DNA of 64,000 nucleotides. Origin: Fragilariopsis cylindrus CCMP1102. Lineage: Eukaryota; Bacillariophyta; Bacillariophyceae; Bacillariales; Bacillariaceae. Position numbers and translations under genes: made by a program. The stretch lies in the NCBI GenBank assembly GCA_900095095.1, contig FMBT01000361.1:172272-236271 (forward strand), in the 5' to 3' direction. Within the stretch, counting starts at the first letter, position 1, and each line of letters starts with the position of its first letter. Below, piece by piece: positions 1 to 12,400 of the stretch. The notes beneath the pieces are model-generated. The model was not told where the DNA came from. It searched no databases and was given only the letters and a program-made list of their open reading frames with translations.

Positions 1-1725
1 ATAAGAAAAATCATTTGTATCCTTGGTATGCCCTTCATGGTAACGGTCAAATTTGTCTATCTTAAATCTAGCACCAACACTGGATGCGTGCTTATCATCG
101 AAATTTGCAGCACTATTAAGTTTTTTTGATTTTTTCGAATCAGATTCATGCGAAATCTGGAAGCTAGAAGATGCACGAGATCGTTTCAAACCTTTCGATC
201 CCGAATCATTACTTGTTGTTGAAGAGGATAAATGCCTCCTAGCCATTCTCGGGTCAGGTTTCACAAGATATTTTAAAATGCCGCCATCTTGGTTCTTCTT
301 TTGAGCTTTTGTATGATTTTGTTCTGCGCCCATATTTCTCTCATTCAGTGGTTTGGGTTTGCGATTTTTGTATGGATCGTTTAATATTTTTGGTTGCGTC
401 GATAATAATTGCAAAAGGTCTCGTTTTTTCGACAAAACTGGTACTGGTACTGGTACACGTGCATCCTTTTGAACAGATTGCGTATTATCTACTGACCAGA
501 TTGGTATCGCATTCGATGTCGATGGCTCCAGTGATATATTTTTACCACGATTGGCCGATGCCGGACTAACAGTCCCGAGAAAGGACCAATCACCTTGAAA
601 TCGAGACATGAATGGAAAATGATCCGTGAAATGATGGTCGTCAACGTTATCTTCTGATGATATGCGGGCTGGGTTTAATGTTTGAATAGTCCCATCTGTA
701 TGGATTACTGGATGATAGAAAAATACAGCCTCGCTCTTTGCAAGGCGCTCCTCGTATTCGTTGATATCGATTTTCTGCTTGATTTTTTTTGGAAGAGAAT
801 TTAATATGTGACGGAATCGGACGGCGTCGTTGCGAAATGCGTTGTCACGTACTAGCTTGAATGCGCCAATCAAACCAATTCCATCTAATGTGTTAATACT
901 GTAATCAGAGCCAGCAAGAATACAACTCTGTACGAAAAGACGGACACCGAATCCCTTGCGCTTTGCTTGTCGCACGGCTAAGCGTCGAAGAATGCCTTCT
1001 AATGTGGTATTGTTGCTTGTGACTGCTTGTGTCGCGTTTTCGGCACTGGCCGACAACAGCCAATCCATGGAAATACGATCACAGGCTCCCGTCCCACGAT
1101 CAAGTTTGAATAGAATTGGAAATGACTTATGAGCAGCTGCGCTGTATACCAGTACGTCTGAATCTTCTGTTATTATCGCATCAACCAACCCATCCAAAAC
1201 AATCTTTACAAGCATTGAATCAGCCTCGTAAGGCGAAAAAACCACGTGCACAAATCCAAAACTATAATTATTGAACTCATTCTTGACATCCTTTATGACC
1301 GCATCTGTAAAGTCTTTCGTAATTCGAATTGTTGCCTTATACTTTTCTTCCGCTTTATGTCTCTGACCGCTTCGTTTGAATCTTCTCGCTTCTATCAAAT
1401 TTTGTTCACGTTTGTTTTCACGATCTTGAGTTTCATCTGCTTTGAGCGGACATCGTTTACCATCCATCACTAAATATATTCCTTTAATCCCGTATCCCTC
1501 GATCAATTCTTTGCACCTCGCAATGATGTATCTCGCAGAAACACGAACGCATTGTTCATCAACACGGCCGCTTTCCGTTGTCTCGCACAACTTTTCAGTA
1601 ATCGAATAAACACTTTTATGCATCCACGAAGATGTGTCAATCGCGATTGACTTGTTTCTATAACTTCTCAGATTGTCCTTCACAGTGCAGAATTTTAAAG
1701 CTTTATGCAGTCCCTTTATCCCCAT
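1..1725 (-). CDS. EXO1: Exonuclease 1 (EXO1), C-terminus beyond window edge
   Basis: This is a FEN1/XPG-family 5'-3' exonuclease and flap endonuclease, the EXO1 type used in mismatch repair and DNA end resection in the nucleus. The frame is open for 575 codons and leaves the window without a stop. It starts with the diagnostic N-terminus MGIKGLHKALKF, where the free N-terminal Met-Gly is part of the active site. It keeps IAIDTSSWMHK (about residue 30), YLVMDGKRCP (about 83), SPYEADSML, the metal-binding pair ITEDSDVLVY, and LAGSDYSINTLDGIGL of the helix-hairpin-helix. The order XPG-N, XPG-I, H3TH and the position of each acidic residue match EXO1 better than FEN1. From about residue 350 the protein is a Ser/Lys-rich, poorly conserved tail, as in other EXO1 proteins. 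The start at 1725 is chosen because MGIKGL must be N-terminal. No intron is seen. Confidence 0.93.
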   Translation of the reverse strand, partial: MGIKGLHKALKFCTVKDNLRSYRNKSIAIDTSSWMHKSVYSITEKLCETTESGRVDEQCVRVSARYIIARCKELIEGYGIKGIYLVMDGKRCPLKADETQDRENKREQNLIEARRFKRSGQRHKAEEKYKATIRITKDFTDAVIKDVKNEFNNYSFGFVHVVFSPYEADSMLVKIVLDGLVDAIITEDSDVLVYSAAAHKSFPILFKLDRGTGACDRISMDWLLSASAENATQAVTSNNTTLEGILRRLAVRQAKRKGFGVRLFVQSCILAGSDYSINTLDGIGLIGAFKLVRDNAFRNDAVRFRHILNSLPKKIKQKIDINEYEERLAKSEAVFFYHPVIHTDGTIQTLNPARISSEDNVDDHHFTDHFPFMSRFQGDWSFLGTVSPASANRGKNISLEPSTSNAIPIWSVDNTQSVQKDARVPVPVPVLSKKRDLLQLLSTQPKILNDPYKNRKPKPLNERNMGAEQNHTKAQKKNQDGGILKYLVKPDPRMARRHLSSSTTSNDSGSKGLKRSRASSSFQISHESDSKKSKKLNSAANFDDKHASSVGARFKIDKFDRYHEGHTKDTNDFSY

Positions 1726-2050
1726 CTTGATGGTACGATATCGAACAAGCTTTTCTTTTTCACGTTGTGTCCTGTCTTGATGCCTCTTCTTCTTTTTGCC
1801 CAATAATTTTGTAGTGTTTTGAGTTTGTGTTTGCTGATTTCCTGATCGTTTGCCGTGGTGTAATAATCTATACTATTATTACCCCTGTTTGCCGTGGCTG
1901 TGTGCTTTGCCTGCGCATTTTTGATTATTTTAAAAAAGTACAGTGGATTATTTTGGCGCGAACTAATTACTAACCGAAAAAAAATCATAAAAGTAAAAAT
2001 TATTACAAACTACACATTTAAACATTGCAAGAAATAACTACCTCCATGGC
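1726..2050. other. Upstream region of EXO1
   Basis: This AT-rich stretch lies 5' of EXO1. A minus-strand frame that runs through the start region at 1716-1988 is in a different phase from EXO1, is Lys/Asn-rich and matches no family, so it is treated as noncoding. No clear promoter element is visible. Confidence 0.4.
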
Positions 2051-2218
2051 ATGATGTCAACGAATAGAAGGAAAACAATAAGTATAGAATGGGTGGATTC
2101 AAGAGAAAAACATGCTATGAAGGTACCTGATAACTGGTGGGTTAGTCACAATGGTACAAACTTACACAATGGCAAGAAGATAGTATCATTCGATGAAGCC
2201 AACCAAAGCTGGAATTAG
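2051..2218 (+). CDS. Small ORF, 55 aa, unknown
   Basis: This ATG-to-TAG frame of 55 residues starts MMSTNRRKTISIEWVDSREK. It contains the well-formed stretch KVPDNWWVSHNG and ends FDEANQSWN. Its Trp-rich, balanced composition is unlike the random frames around it, which is the only reason to list it. No family is recognised. It could be a real microprotein, an exon of an unseen gene, or a leftover from a transposon. It lies divergently from EXO1 and about 1.2 kb before the IQ-repeat gene. Confidence 0.25.
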   Translation: MMSTNRRKTISIEWVDSREKHAMKVPDNWWVSHNGTNLHNGKKIVSFDEANQSWN

Positions 2219-3419
2219 TTATTGGATACTCAAGATGTTGCTGTTGTTGTCATTTGTTTAGCACAATCTCTGGACTACTTTTTTCTCCTTCCTCCCCTAC
2301 TTCTTCCTTCTTAAAGCAGTGGCAAGCTATGCTTGACTGTACGATGGTCTTTCAATTGACACCACTCTTGTATTAAAGGTTCAATTAATTACATTCCAAG
2401 CACACAGTTTACTGGCCCATTTCATTTATCTTGCAAAGTTTGTACCAGTGGCAATAGCTATACGTTAATAAGTCACTAAATATAAGGTTTCAGAACAAAC
2501 TACAAGAGAGCTCCTTAAAAGTTTGAACAAGATGATGTGGTTACAGTAAGAATTTTCTCTGTTCTACTGGAACATGATTTACATATGATTAAGTAGTATT
2601 TTTGGCCAAAATTGCATGTGTTTTTCACTTGTTAAACCTCAATTTTTATAGTTAATTTGGTCTCTACTAAAAAATCAATATCAGTACACTCCTGAAACCA
2701 AAGTAAGCACATTATCTTCTTCCTCATATGCAATAGAATAGATTGTTATATTTCTGTTAACACTTTGAGCATGATCTCTCCAATTTATCTGACACCCCAT
2801 GCCATACAGTAGTAGTCTTTTCCAGTAAATTCATATTTTTTCCACCTTTTTCTTGTAAAATGCGTGTATTTTATGATTTGATTTGATTTTTGATTTTTAA
2901 CTGAGACTGACTAGAGTACTACTGTAGTCCCAGTTTCTCTCGTATGATTATTTTTAATCTTTCATTGTTTAAAAATGTGAGAAACAAATGGCTCGCCTCG
3001 TGAAAAATGAGTGAAAATACTGGTTATAACGATATCTTTTGGAAGCACCAACTTGGCACATTTTTTTTTGCATACTGAATACTGTACCGACGCTAAAAGT
3101 CGGCTAATGTTCTTGTAACGTTATCCAAAATACCATTTCTTGTTGTTTCACATATATTTTGTAAGTGTAAATTTGTCGTCGTCGTCTACGAAGATGATAA
3201 AGAACTAGCACTATCTTTTGAGAACAACATCACAGACACTAAAAGTACGGTACAACCGTAGCATATATAATTATTAACAGTAGCGAATTTTCGCTGCTTT
3301 CGTGGGAAGGAAGACAGTCGGTGGAGTATCGCATTAGTGCTTCGGAGAGTTGCAGCGTGTAAAGATCTGGTATTTTCTTCCCTTCTACGTGAGAAGATAG
3401 TGATCCGAGACCGTAACAA
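2219..3419. other. Upstream region of the IQ-repeat gene
   Basis: This 1.2-kb AT-rich region has no supported gene. The last 250 bp before 3420 are less AT-rich and probably hold the 5' UTR. A minus-strand frame at 3186-3419 is rejected as chance. Confidence 0.4.
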
Positions 3420-6400
3420 ATGGTAACGCCCAGTGACTCGCCCTCCTCCTACCGCAACAGGGACAGTGGAGATTTTTTTTCGTCGTTTGAAAAGAGCAGC
3501 GTTAAAAGTGAAATGAAGAGCTCAGGAAATAACGATCGAAGCGCTGGTACGTACGATGGAGTGCAACGATCTTCGTGGAACGGTGTTAGTTCGACTAACG
3601 AGCATATTGGTAGTGAGGGTCACCGTCGTGGACCTTCGTTGCAATCTGGTTCGATTAGTATGTCGCCTGGTCGTAACAAACGCGGGACTAAGATCGTAAC
3701 CAACGTGAATACGACAAATAAAATGGAATCAGCCTCGTTCGCATCGCGAAAAAACGATCAATGGAACGTAAAACGAGATATTCCAACTGGTACGGTCCGC
3801 AATAATCCATTTTTACCACAACCCAAAACGCATTCACCTCAACTAAAGCACCAAAAGAGGCAATGTGATACGTCAAATATAACTCGAGGGTCAGTAGCAG
3901 CGCGTATACTAGAGTCCGATTCGCCTAGAAGCAAGAGTGGAGGAAATACTCCTATTTCACCATCCAAGACTACAAGAGGAAGCAACGGACGGCCATCACC
4001 ATCATCAACCAGTTTTCCCGGGTTTTCCCACGATGGCAATGATGGGCCAGCATCACTCACGAGCGACAGTTCACGCTCTAACGAACGGGGGAAATGCGTC
4101 ACTAATAATTCTCGTGTTTTTTCTCCTATGGGTGGCAGTTCTTCTTGGCAGACTAAATCTTTTTCAGTCTCCCCGGAGAAAAAAATACTGCAACAGCAAT
4201 CATCACAGCGTTCCAACAGCAACAACGAAAAAAGAGAAAAAGCCATTATGAATCGATCAGAACCCTCTCGGGAGGTTCCAAATGGAACGGTTAAAGCCCG
4301 TGTATCTACCATGTATAAGGAAACTAAGCCAACGGAGACGGCATCAAAATTGGAATATACGAAGACCAAAACCGTTGCGTACCATCAATCGGTGCGAGGG
4401 ACTGCCGTGAAAAAGACGATGTCGGTAGAAGACGTCAAAATCGAAAACGGGACCGATAATGACAACGACGAAGATCCTTGGATCATTCCCGAGCGAAACA
4501 CGGCAACTGCACAAGTCTTTGCAGGTGATTGGGGAGAAGCAGTAGTTCCGGCCAAGAGTACAGGATCGGATGATTGGGAGACACCTGCTAAAGACTGGAT
4601 CCGTTCCGGAGAATCTCAAACGGCATCTTTCCTCAACGAAGCGGAACAGAAGTCATCAAAAAGCCAAAAGACAAATTTTCACAATGCATCATTTCATAAT
4701 CAGCAACAACACAATACCTCTGGTATTCGAGATGGCGATGAAATAATCCCACAGTCAGCTAAAGGAATCGTACCAGTCTCCGATGAGATGATAGGCGCTC
4801 GTGTCCAGCCATTGCAAGCACATCACGTGATGGATGGTTTCCAGGATGGGAATTCGCGAAAAGCCTTGGACCGTACCAGAAATAGGTATGTCGCCCCAGT
4901 ACTAGCTCCTCCTCCCAAGGACGCAAATACTTACCATCGAGCTCAGGGACGAGTATCCAAAAATCGAATGAAGGAAGGCGTTGAGGCCATTAGTACAAAA
5001 TCCAATCCTTCGTCATCCCAAGCATTTGATAATTCTTTCGAACATTTTTCAACAAAAACAGGAATGATATCATCGATATCAACAGATAATGCTCAGTTAG
5101 GAAGCATCTTTGGTAAAAGTCGCGACCAACATGTTCATTCTAGACCTGTCTCTTATACTACTACTACTTCGACAATCCGGGCAAAGCAGACAGACTTGGA
5201 TACGAAGGTCCAGGAAAGCAAGAAACATCTCAGATCTTCAGATGCATTTGGATTTCCTCGGTCTTCTCATGAAATGAACGGAAATGAAAAAGTAAAAAAG
5301 GACATCTGCGAAGATGAATTTTTCGGAAAGGCGTCGTCAGATAAGACTTGCGATCATTCAAGAATTAATGAAAGGAATTCTTTGTCTCGTCGACCTTCTT
5401 CCACCATGTCGTACAATAGCAGCAAAAACGATGAAGATGAAGATGAAGACGAAGAAGGCTGTGATAGTAATGATGAATCGAATACCCCCACAGGAGATTC
5501 CAAGAAGAAGAAGAAAGGATTCTTCAAAGGATTATTCGGTCGGAAGAATAAGGAAAAGGATAACAGCAAGAACAAAGAAACAACTAAAGACAAAAATTAT
5601 AGTCAGAACCGGACGGGACGCTCTAACAGTAAAAGTAGTTTCACCGATTCTATGACGATGGACGATCCGCATTTCGTAGGGAATTCCAGATCCTTTAGTA
5701 ATAGCCAAGCGCAAACCAGCAAATTATCAAGTCAAACAGGCCTGCAGTCAGGAAATATGACTTTCGACACAATTGTTGATCATTCCACACAAGAAGAGAG
5801 CCATTCTGAAGACCTGAAAGGTCGCGAAAATCATGTTCTGAAAGGCGACACAACCGTTAGTGACATGGCAAACTCAATTGTCTTTAAGGATGTGTTTTGC
5901 CCGCCGTCTATGGCTTTGAAAGAACATATAGTCCCGGCACTATCAACAATCGGCGATATTCCAGACGAATCATTTACGCCCACAGCTTCTCCTGTGAAGT
6001 CAATCGTGGCTCGAGACAGTAACTTTAACGATATCGAACCTGAAAATCCTTCAGGTGTAAGTCTTTCGGAAACAACGGAAGTCGACGCGTGTGTTGATCC
6101 AGAGTTAGATCATTTAGATATAGATATGGAGATCGATAGCGAAGAAGACGAAAAAATGATAGCTCCTCTATCTAAGAGTATGCCGATGACACCACCTCCA
6201 CCACCTCCGCCACCACAACGAAAGCAGAGAAAGAGTGCAACCAGCAACGTACAGCAGAGCTCAAATGAGGAGAAAAATTCGTCTCAAAAGGACTTAAATG
6301 AAACCTTGCAAAATACTGAAGAGAGAGGTGAAGAAATAGCTGTTGAAAGCAAAAAATCCACCTTTGATTCGGAGACGATGGCAGGTACGAAAGAGGATAG

Positions 6401-9400
6401 CTCTTCTCCAAATGGTATGAACAAATCGGATCCACTGCTTCAAGAAATGGCGGAGGGGGGTTATTCCCCTACAGTGATAGCACAAACACAGGAAGATTCG
6501 GACAAAATGAATCCTGTACTTTTGCCCGATTATTCAGGGGGGAAAGTTCCTTCTCAAACTGGTACAAAAGAGGATAATAATCAAGATAGAACAACCTTAA
6601 TAGGAAGAACTCCTTCTCGAAATATTCTTCAACGTGATTCAGGACGACAAAGTAGTATCATGGATACGAGTCCTGTCCAAACGGTTTTGAGAGGGGTAAG
6701 TCCTTCTCGAAATGCGGTTAAGCTAGCAGGCCAAGCAAGAATTAGCAATGTAAGTCCAGAAAACAAAAATTCAGAGATGATTTCTAGAGGAGTGAGTCCA
6801 GCCAGAAATGTTGTGAAGTTTACAGGTCGGATGCGAATTAGGGATACAACAAGCCCGGGAAGCGTAGATACTCAGAAAACGACTACATCAAGAGGAACTA
6901 GTCCTGCTAGAAATGCGTTAAAGTCAGCAGGTCGAGTGAAACTTGGGGATGCTAGCCCAGCTCGCAAAGAAAAAACGCAGGAATCGACTGTGAAGGGAGC
7001 CCGAAAAAAATTCTCTAGTCCAGCTTCAAGAAACCTAAGAGTCTCAAGCCCTGTACGAAAGAATGTCGAACCAACGAAAAATAAATTTTCAAAGAGCTCA
7101 ATAGTCCCACAGAAGACACAACTTGACAGATCTTCACTACAGACAAGGCAAAGCGCTCAAGTTCATTTACAGCAATCCTTGATTATCCCCAAAGGACATC
7201 CAGTGGAAGAAACTAATATCCTTAGCAGATACAGGAAGAAAACTGTATTTAACAATGTGCAAAGTGTACCTATTGCTACTCATAGCAGCGGACATGTTCG
7301 TCAATTGGTATCAAGGAAAGCGCACAATATTGTAACTAGATCCCCGCGAAGCAGTTTCAGCTCTCAAACCTCTCAAGATACAACGGATGAAATTGGCAGA
7401 CAGAGTAAAAAATTCTCAAAGGCTAATCATGCTTATCGGAGTATTGTTGTGAAGAAGAACCGGAGTGAAGATATCGAAGATATCGAAGAGAACAGAAGGT
7501 ATCTTTCAATCCCTGAATCCTCAACAAGTGCTAGCGACTTGTCATGCTCCTCTTCGAAATACGACACTTACCAAAAAAAGCTAGCAGACAGTCTCAGGAA
7601 AGCAAACATTGGAACTCAAAGCTCAGCAGAATATTCAGTGCATTCACATAGGTCATTGGATGATTCAAGTATAGAATCTGATATTCGTATTCTCAGGTCA
7701 ATTCTTCGTCGTCCAAGGCTTGACCAGAATAATGAAAATGTGATCACGGCTAGCCGAAAGATTGAAGGATTTCCTACCTACGACGAAGAAAGCTCAACTG
7801 ATCCAATGCAACGAGTCGGGTTACGTCTTCTGTCTACTGCGATTATTCCTATACAAACCGAGGTCAGAAGATTCCTCGCTATGAGACAAGCTTTGACAAG
7901 AATGTGGGCTCTTATAGTTGTTCAGACTTATACGAGAAATTTTTTGGCGAAAAAACACTATCGCAAGGCTCTGAATTCCATCACCGTCATTCAGGCAACA
8001 TTCCGAGGACATCGAGCTCGAAACTATATCATTGACAAACATATATGCGCGATTGAAATCCAAAGATTCGTTCGTGGATATCTCGCAACGATGAAAGTTT
8101 ACGAAGAGATATACAAAGTGACACTTGTACAGAGCTTGGTCAGGAAGAGAATTGCGATGGATTACGCAGCTTATCGCATGGCCCTTATCATACAGCTCCA
8201 GGCAGCTGCTCGTAGATTTTTGGTACGCAGACGACGTTCTCGTCTTGATACTTCCGCCACATTGATTCAATCGTGTTGGCGTTGCTTCTATAACCGTCTG
8301 ACTTATCAGTTCGATCTCCTTGACATAATCATCGTTCAGAGTCTATGGAGGAAAAAATTGGGGATTCGTGCTGCTGCGAGAAAAGTTCTTGAGAAACAAA
8401 ACGCAGCTGCTACTGCTATTGCGGCGGAATGGAGAAAATATGACGCAAGGATGGATCTCGTATGTTATCTTGCTACTAGACAAATACAGACAACTTGGAG
8501 ATGTTATATTACACGAAATCGCTATACTGTCTACAAAGCTAGTACTAAAATCGCATCAGTAGCAAGGATGTTTTTGTCTCGGTGTCACTACGTTGATTAT
8601 CAAGCAGCAACTGTTATCACATCAGTAGCAGGAGATTTTGTGTAGGATTGATTTGTTGAACATCAATCATGCACTAAAATTGCGTCTGTAGCAAGGATGT
8701 ATATCTGTCGTAATGAGTATGTAAATTACCAAGCCGCCGTCATAATCCAATCAGTTGCGCGGAGATTCTTGGTCTATTCAGATTACAAAGAATACAAATC
8801 CGCGACGAAAATTGCGTCGATAGCAAGGATGTATTTTAGCAAAGTTGCGTATGTTGACTACAAAGCTAGTACTAAAATTGCGTCAGTAGCAAGGATGTTT
8901 TTGTCTCGGTGTCACTACGTTGATTATCAAGCAGCAACTATTATCACATCTGTAGCTCGGAGATTTTTGTGTAGGATTGATTTCGTTGAATATCAATCAT
9001 GCACCAAAATTGCGTCTGTAGCAAGGATGTATATCTGTCGTAATGAGTATGTAAATTACCAAGCCGCCGTCATAATCCAATCAGTTGCGCGGAAATTCTT
9101 GGTCTATTCAGATTACAAAGAATACAAATCCGCGACGAAAATTGCGTCGATAGCAAGGATGTATCTTAGCAAAGCTGTGTATATTGACTACAAAGCTAGT
9201 ACTAAGATCGCATCAGTAGCAAGGATGTACATGATGCGCTCCGACTACATTTGTTACATTGCTGCAAGAAGAATTCAGACACAATTTCGAGCCTCGACCT
9301 GTAGGAAAGACTATATTTTTTACATCGCTGCAAGACGAATTCAGACAAAATATCGATCCTCGACCTGCAGGAAAGACTATGTTACCTTTATAGCAGATTT

Positions 9401-12400
9401 GAAAGAGTACAAATCCGCGTCGAAAATTGCGTCGATAGCAAGGATGTATCTTAGCAAAGCTGCGTATATTGACTACAAAGCTAGTACTAAGATCGCATCA
9501 GTAGCAAGGATGTACATATCTCGCTCCAACTATATGTTTTACATCGCTGCAAGACGAATTCAGAATAAATATCGAGCGTCGACCTGTAGGAAAGACTATG
9601 TAACCTTCATAGCGGCACGAAAAATTCAAACGATCGTGAGATCGTATGTGTGCAGGAAGGAATATATTGAAAACTTTGCTGCCACGATGATCCAGACAAA
9701 ATGGCGATCATACGATTGTTCGTCAATGTATCACCGATACTGTGCTGCTAGAGTAATTTCTAAAACTTGGCGCTCGTATGACTGCAAAATGAATTATCTT
9801 CACTTTCTGGCAGATATTCTCATTGTGCAAAGCACCATCAGGCGTTTTTTGGTCCAGAAACAAGTTAAAGCGATGAAAAATCGCGCTGCAACCAAGATTC
9901 AACGAATTTATAGAGGCTATGCATGCCTTGTTTTCTACACCGAGACAGTTGCTGCAACAGCAATCGCGAGGACATGGCGTGGCTATGTATGTTACGCCGA
10001 CTATGAGGAATTTAAGGCTTCGAGGAAGGTCCAAAGTATTTGGAGACGATACACTTGTTTTGCGTTTTATAAAGAATACAAGGCATCGAGGAAGATTCAA
10101 AGCGCGTGGCGAAGGTATGCGAATAGGAGTTTTTACACAAGATGCCTTGCAGCAAGGAAGATACAGAGTGCGTTTAGGAGACATGTGACTTACAGTTATT
10201 ACACAAGATACATCACAGCAAGGAAGATGCAAAGTGCGTTTAGGATGCATGTGGCTTATAGTTACTACACAAGATATATCGCAGCAAGGAAGATACAAAG
10301 TGCGTTTAGGATGCATGTGGATTGCAGCTACTACACAAGATACATTGCGGCAAGGAACATTCAAAAATCGTGGCGCGGATTTGTGAACTATGCCGATCAT
10401 CAGGAGTTTTTGACTGTAAGGAAGATGCAAACTGCCTGGAGAAAATTCGTTCATTTCAACGCGTACAAGCGTCATGTCTCAGCAATAAAGATCCAAACTT
10501 TTTTGAGAGGGAAATTCTATTCTAATGTATACAAGAAAAATATTGCAGCAAGGAAGATCCAAAAAATGTGGCGCGGGCTAATATGCTTCATTGATTACCA
10601 TGAATATCTGACTGTGAGAAGAATCCAGACGATTTGGAGAGCTTATTTTCATTTGAATAGATACAAGCGATTTGTTGCGGCAAGAAAAATCCAAAGTATT
10701 TATAGAGGCTTTTCGTACAAAAGAAACTACAAACGAGAGAAGTCCACCATTGTGATACAATCTTTTTTGAGGGGTACTGTTTGCAAAAGAGAGTACAAAC
10801 GAGAGAAGTCCGCCATTTTGATACAATCAGCTTGGCGCGGATTCCTTATATATGCCGATTATATGTTTGAAGTAGCTGATATTGTAGTGGTTCAGAAACA
10901 GGTACGTGGTTGGTTGGCAAGACGTGAAGCCAATAGGAGGCGGCATAGTGAGAGAAATAATGCTGCGATCACCATGCAGAAGAATTGGCGTCGTTTTGTG
11001 AATGAGACCGAATTTGTATTGATAAAGTACGAAAACCGTGCTGCCACAACTATCCAGAAATGCTGGAGACGGTTTTGGTGCTTTTCAAATTTTATCATTG
11101 CGCTTGATTGTTCCATCCAGATTCAGGCACAGATGAGATGTTATCTCCAAAAGAAAGAATTTGCATCTCAAAAGACAGCCACCATTGCCATCCAATCTGC
11201 TTGGAGAAAGGCGCATGCTAAGCAGTTGACAAGTCGGTTGTCCATTATTCATGAAATAACGAAAACTAGTTTTGAAAAAGGAAAAATTCAGTCTGAAGCT
11301 GCAGTAAGGATTCAACGAGTATTCCGGGGCTCCCTTTCCAGAAGTGCACTTAAAGTTTACTTATCTGCAGTCAAAATCCAATCTAGGGTTAGAGGAGCAC
11401 AAGCACGTGTCGCAATCAAACTGTATCTGATGGTAAGAAAGATTCAGACCATTTTTAGAGGCCACACTAAACGCCAAAAGTATGTTTCATACATATCAGC
11501 ACGCAAGGTTCAGGCGACCTGGAGAGGCTGCCATTTACGTCAAAAGTATGTCATATATATCGCTGCACGCAAGATCCAGAAAATCTGGAGAGGCTATAGT
11601 CCACACCGTAGTTATGTTGCATTTATTGCTGCACGTTGTATTCAGAATAAATGGCGATACGTTAAGGCCAACCAAGAAGTTTTAATTATGAGAGGGGAGT
11701 TCATTGCGGCCTCGTTGATACAGAATTCCTGGAGAGGATTTGTAGCATACACCGATTTTGTTTTTACTCTATCGGATATAGTCGCTGCCCAAAGGATTGC
11801 TAGAGGCTACCTGACACGCAAGAAATACTCGACGATAATCCGATCCAACATTGTTCGAAAAAAGAACGAATTGAATGGCTCAATTTTGATTCAAAAAATT
11901 TGTCGAGGATTTCAAGCCAGACAAAATTATTGGTATACTCTCGGGTGCACAATGCAAATTCAAAGCTGGTGGCGTGGACAACTTGTCTCCCGTATTATTA
12001 AAAAGAACGACAAAGCAATTTTGATGCTGCAATGTTTTGCGCGTCGTTGCCTAGCGCGTCAGGAATATATGCAGCGTCGGTTTGTCTTTCTACTGATTCA
12101 AACCGCCGAGGCAGAGCGTTCTAAGAAAATCAAAGCACTCAGACTTCAGGAGGAAGTGCGAGAGGACATGGAGGAAATACAGCAGGATGCAGCAGCGCGT
12201 ATAATCCAACGTTTTTTCCTATTTGTCAAACATGAGGTCGACCAGCTTTTACTTGTCACCAAGCGGCGTAAGAAGTGGAGGAAACAAATGAAGGTAGAGA
12301 AACGCACAGACGATGTAGAGGAAGCCTTATTAGAAGACGTTTGGTTGGGTCTAGTAGCTCGGGGTAATATGGAAGAAGAACCATTTACTCGCCATTATAC

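Noticed and set aside
1716-1988. 90-codon minus-strand frame overlapping the EXO1 start
   Set aside because: It is in a different phase from the proven EXO1 N-terminus and has no domain.
3839-4369. Antisense open frame under the disordered part of the IQ gene
   Set aside because: Ser-rich codons on the sense strand leave few stops on the other strand. No start context or domain is present.
9723-10475. 250-codon open frame antisense to the IQ array
   Set aside because: It is a shadow of the repeated sense codons. Its Cys/His-Pro repeats mirror the IQ units and match no family.
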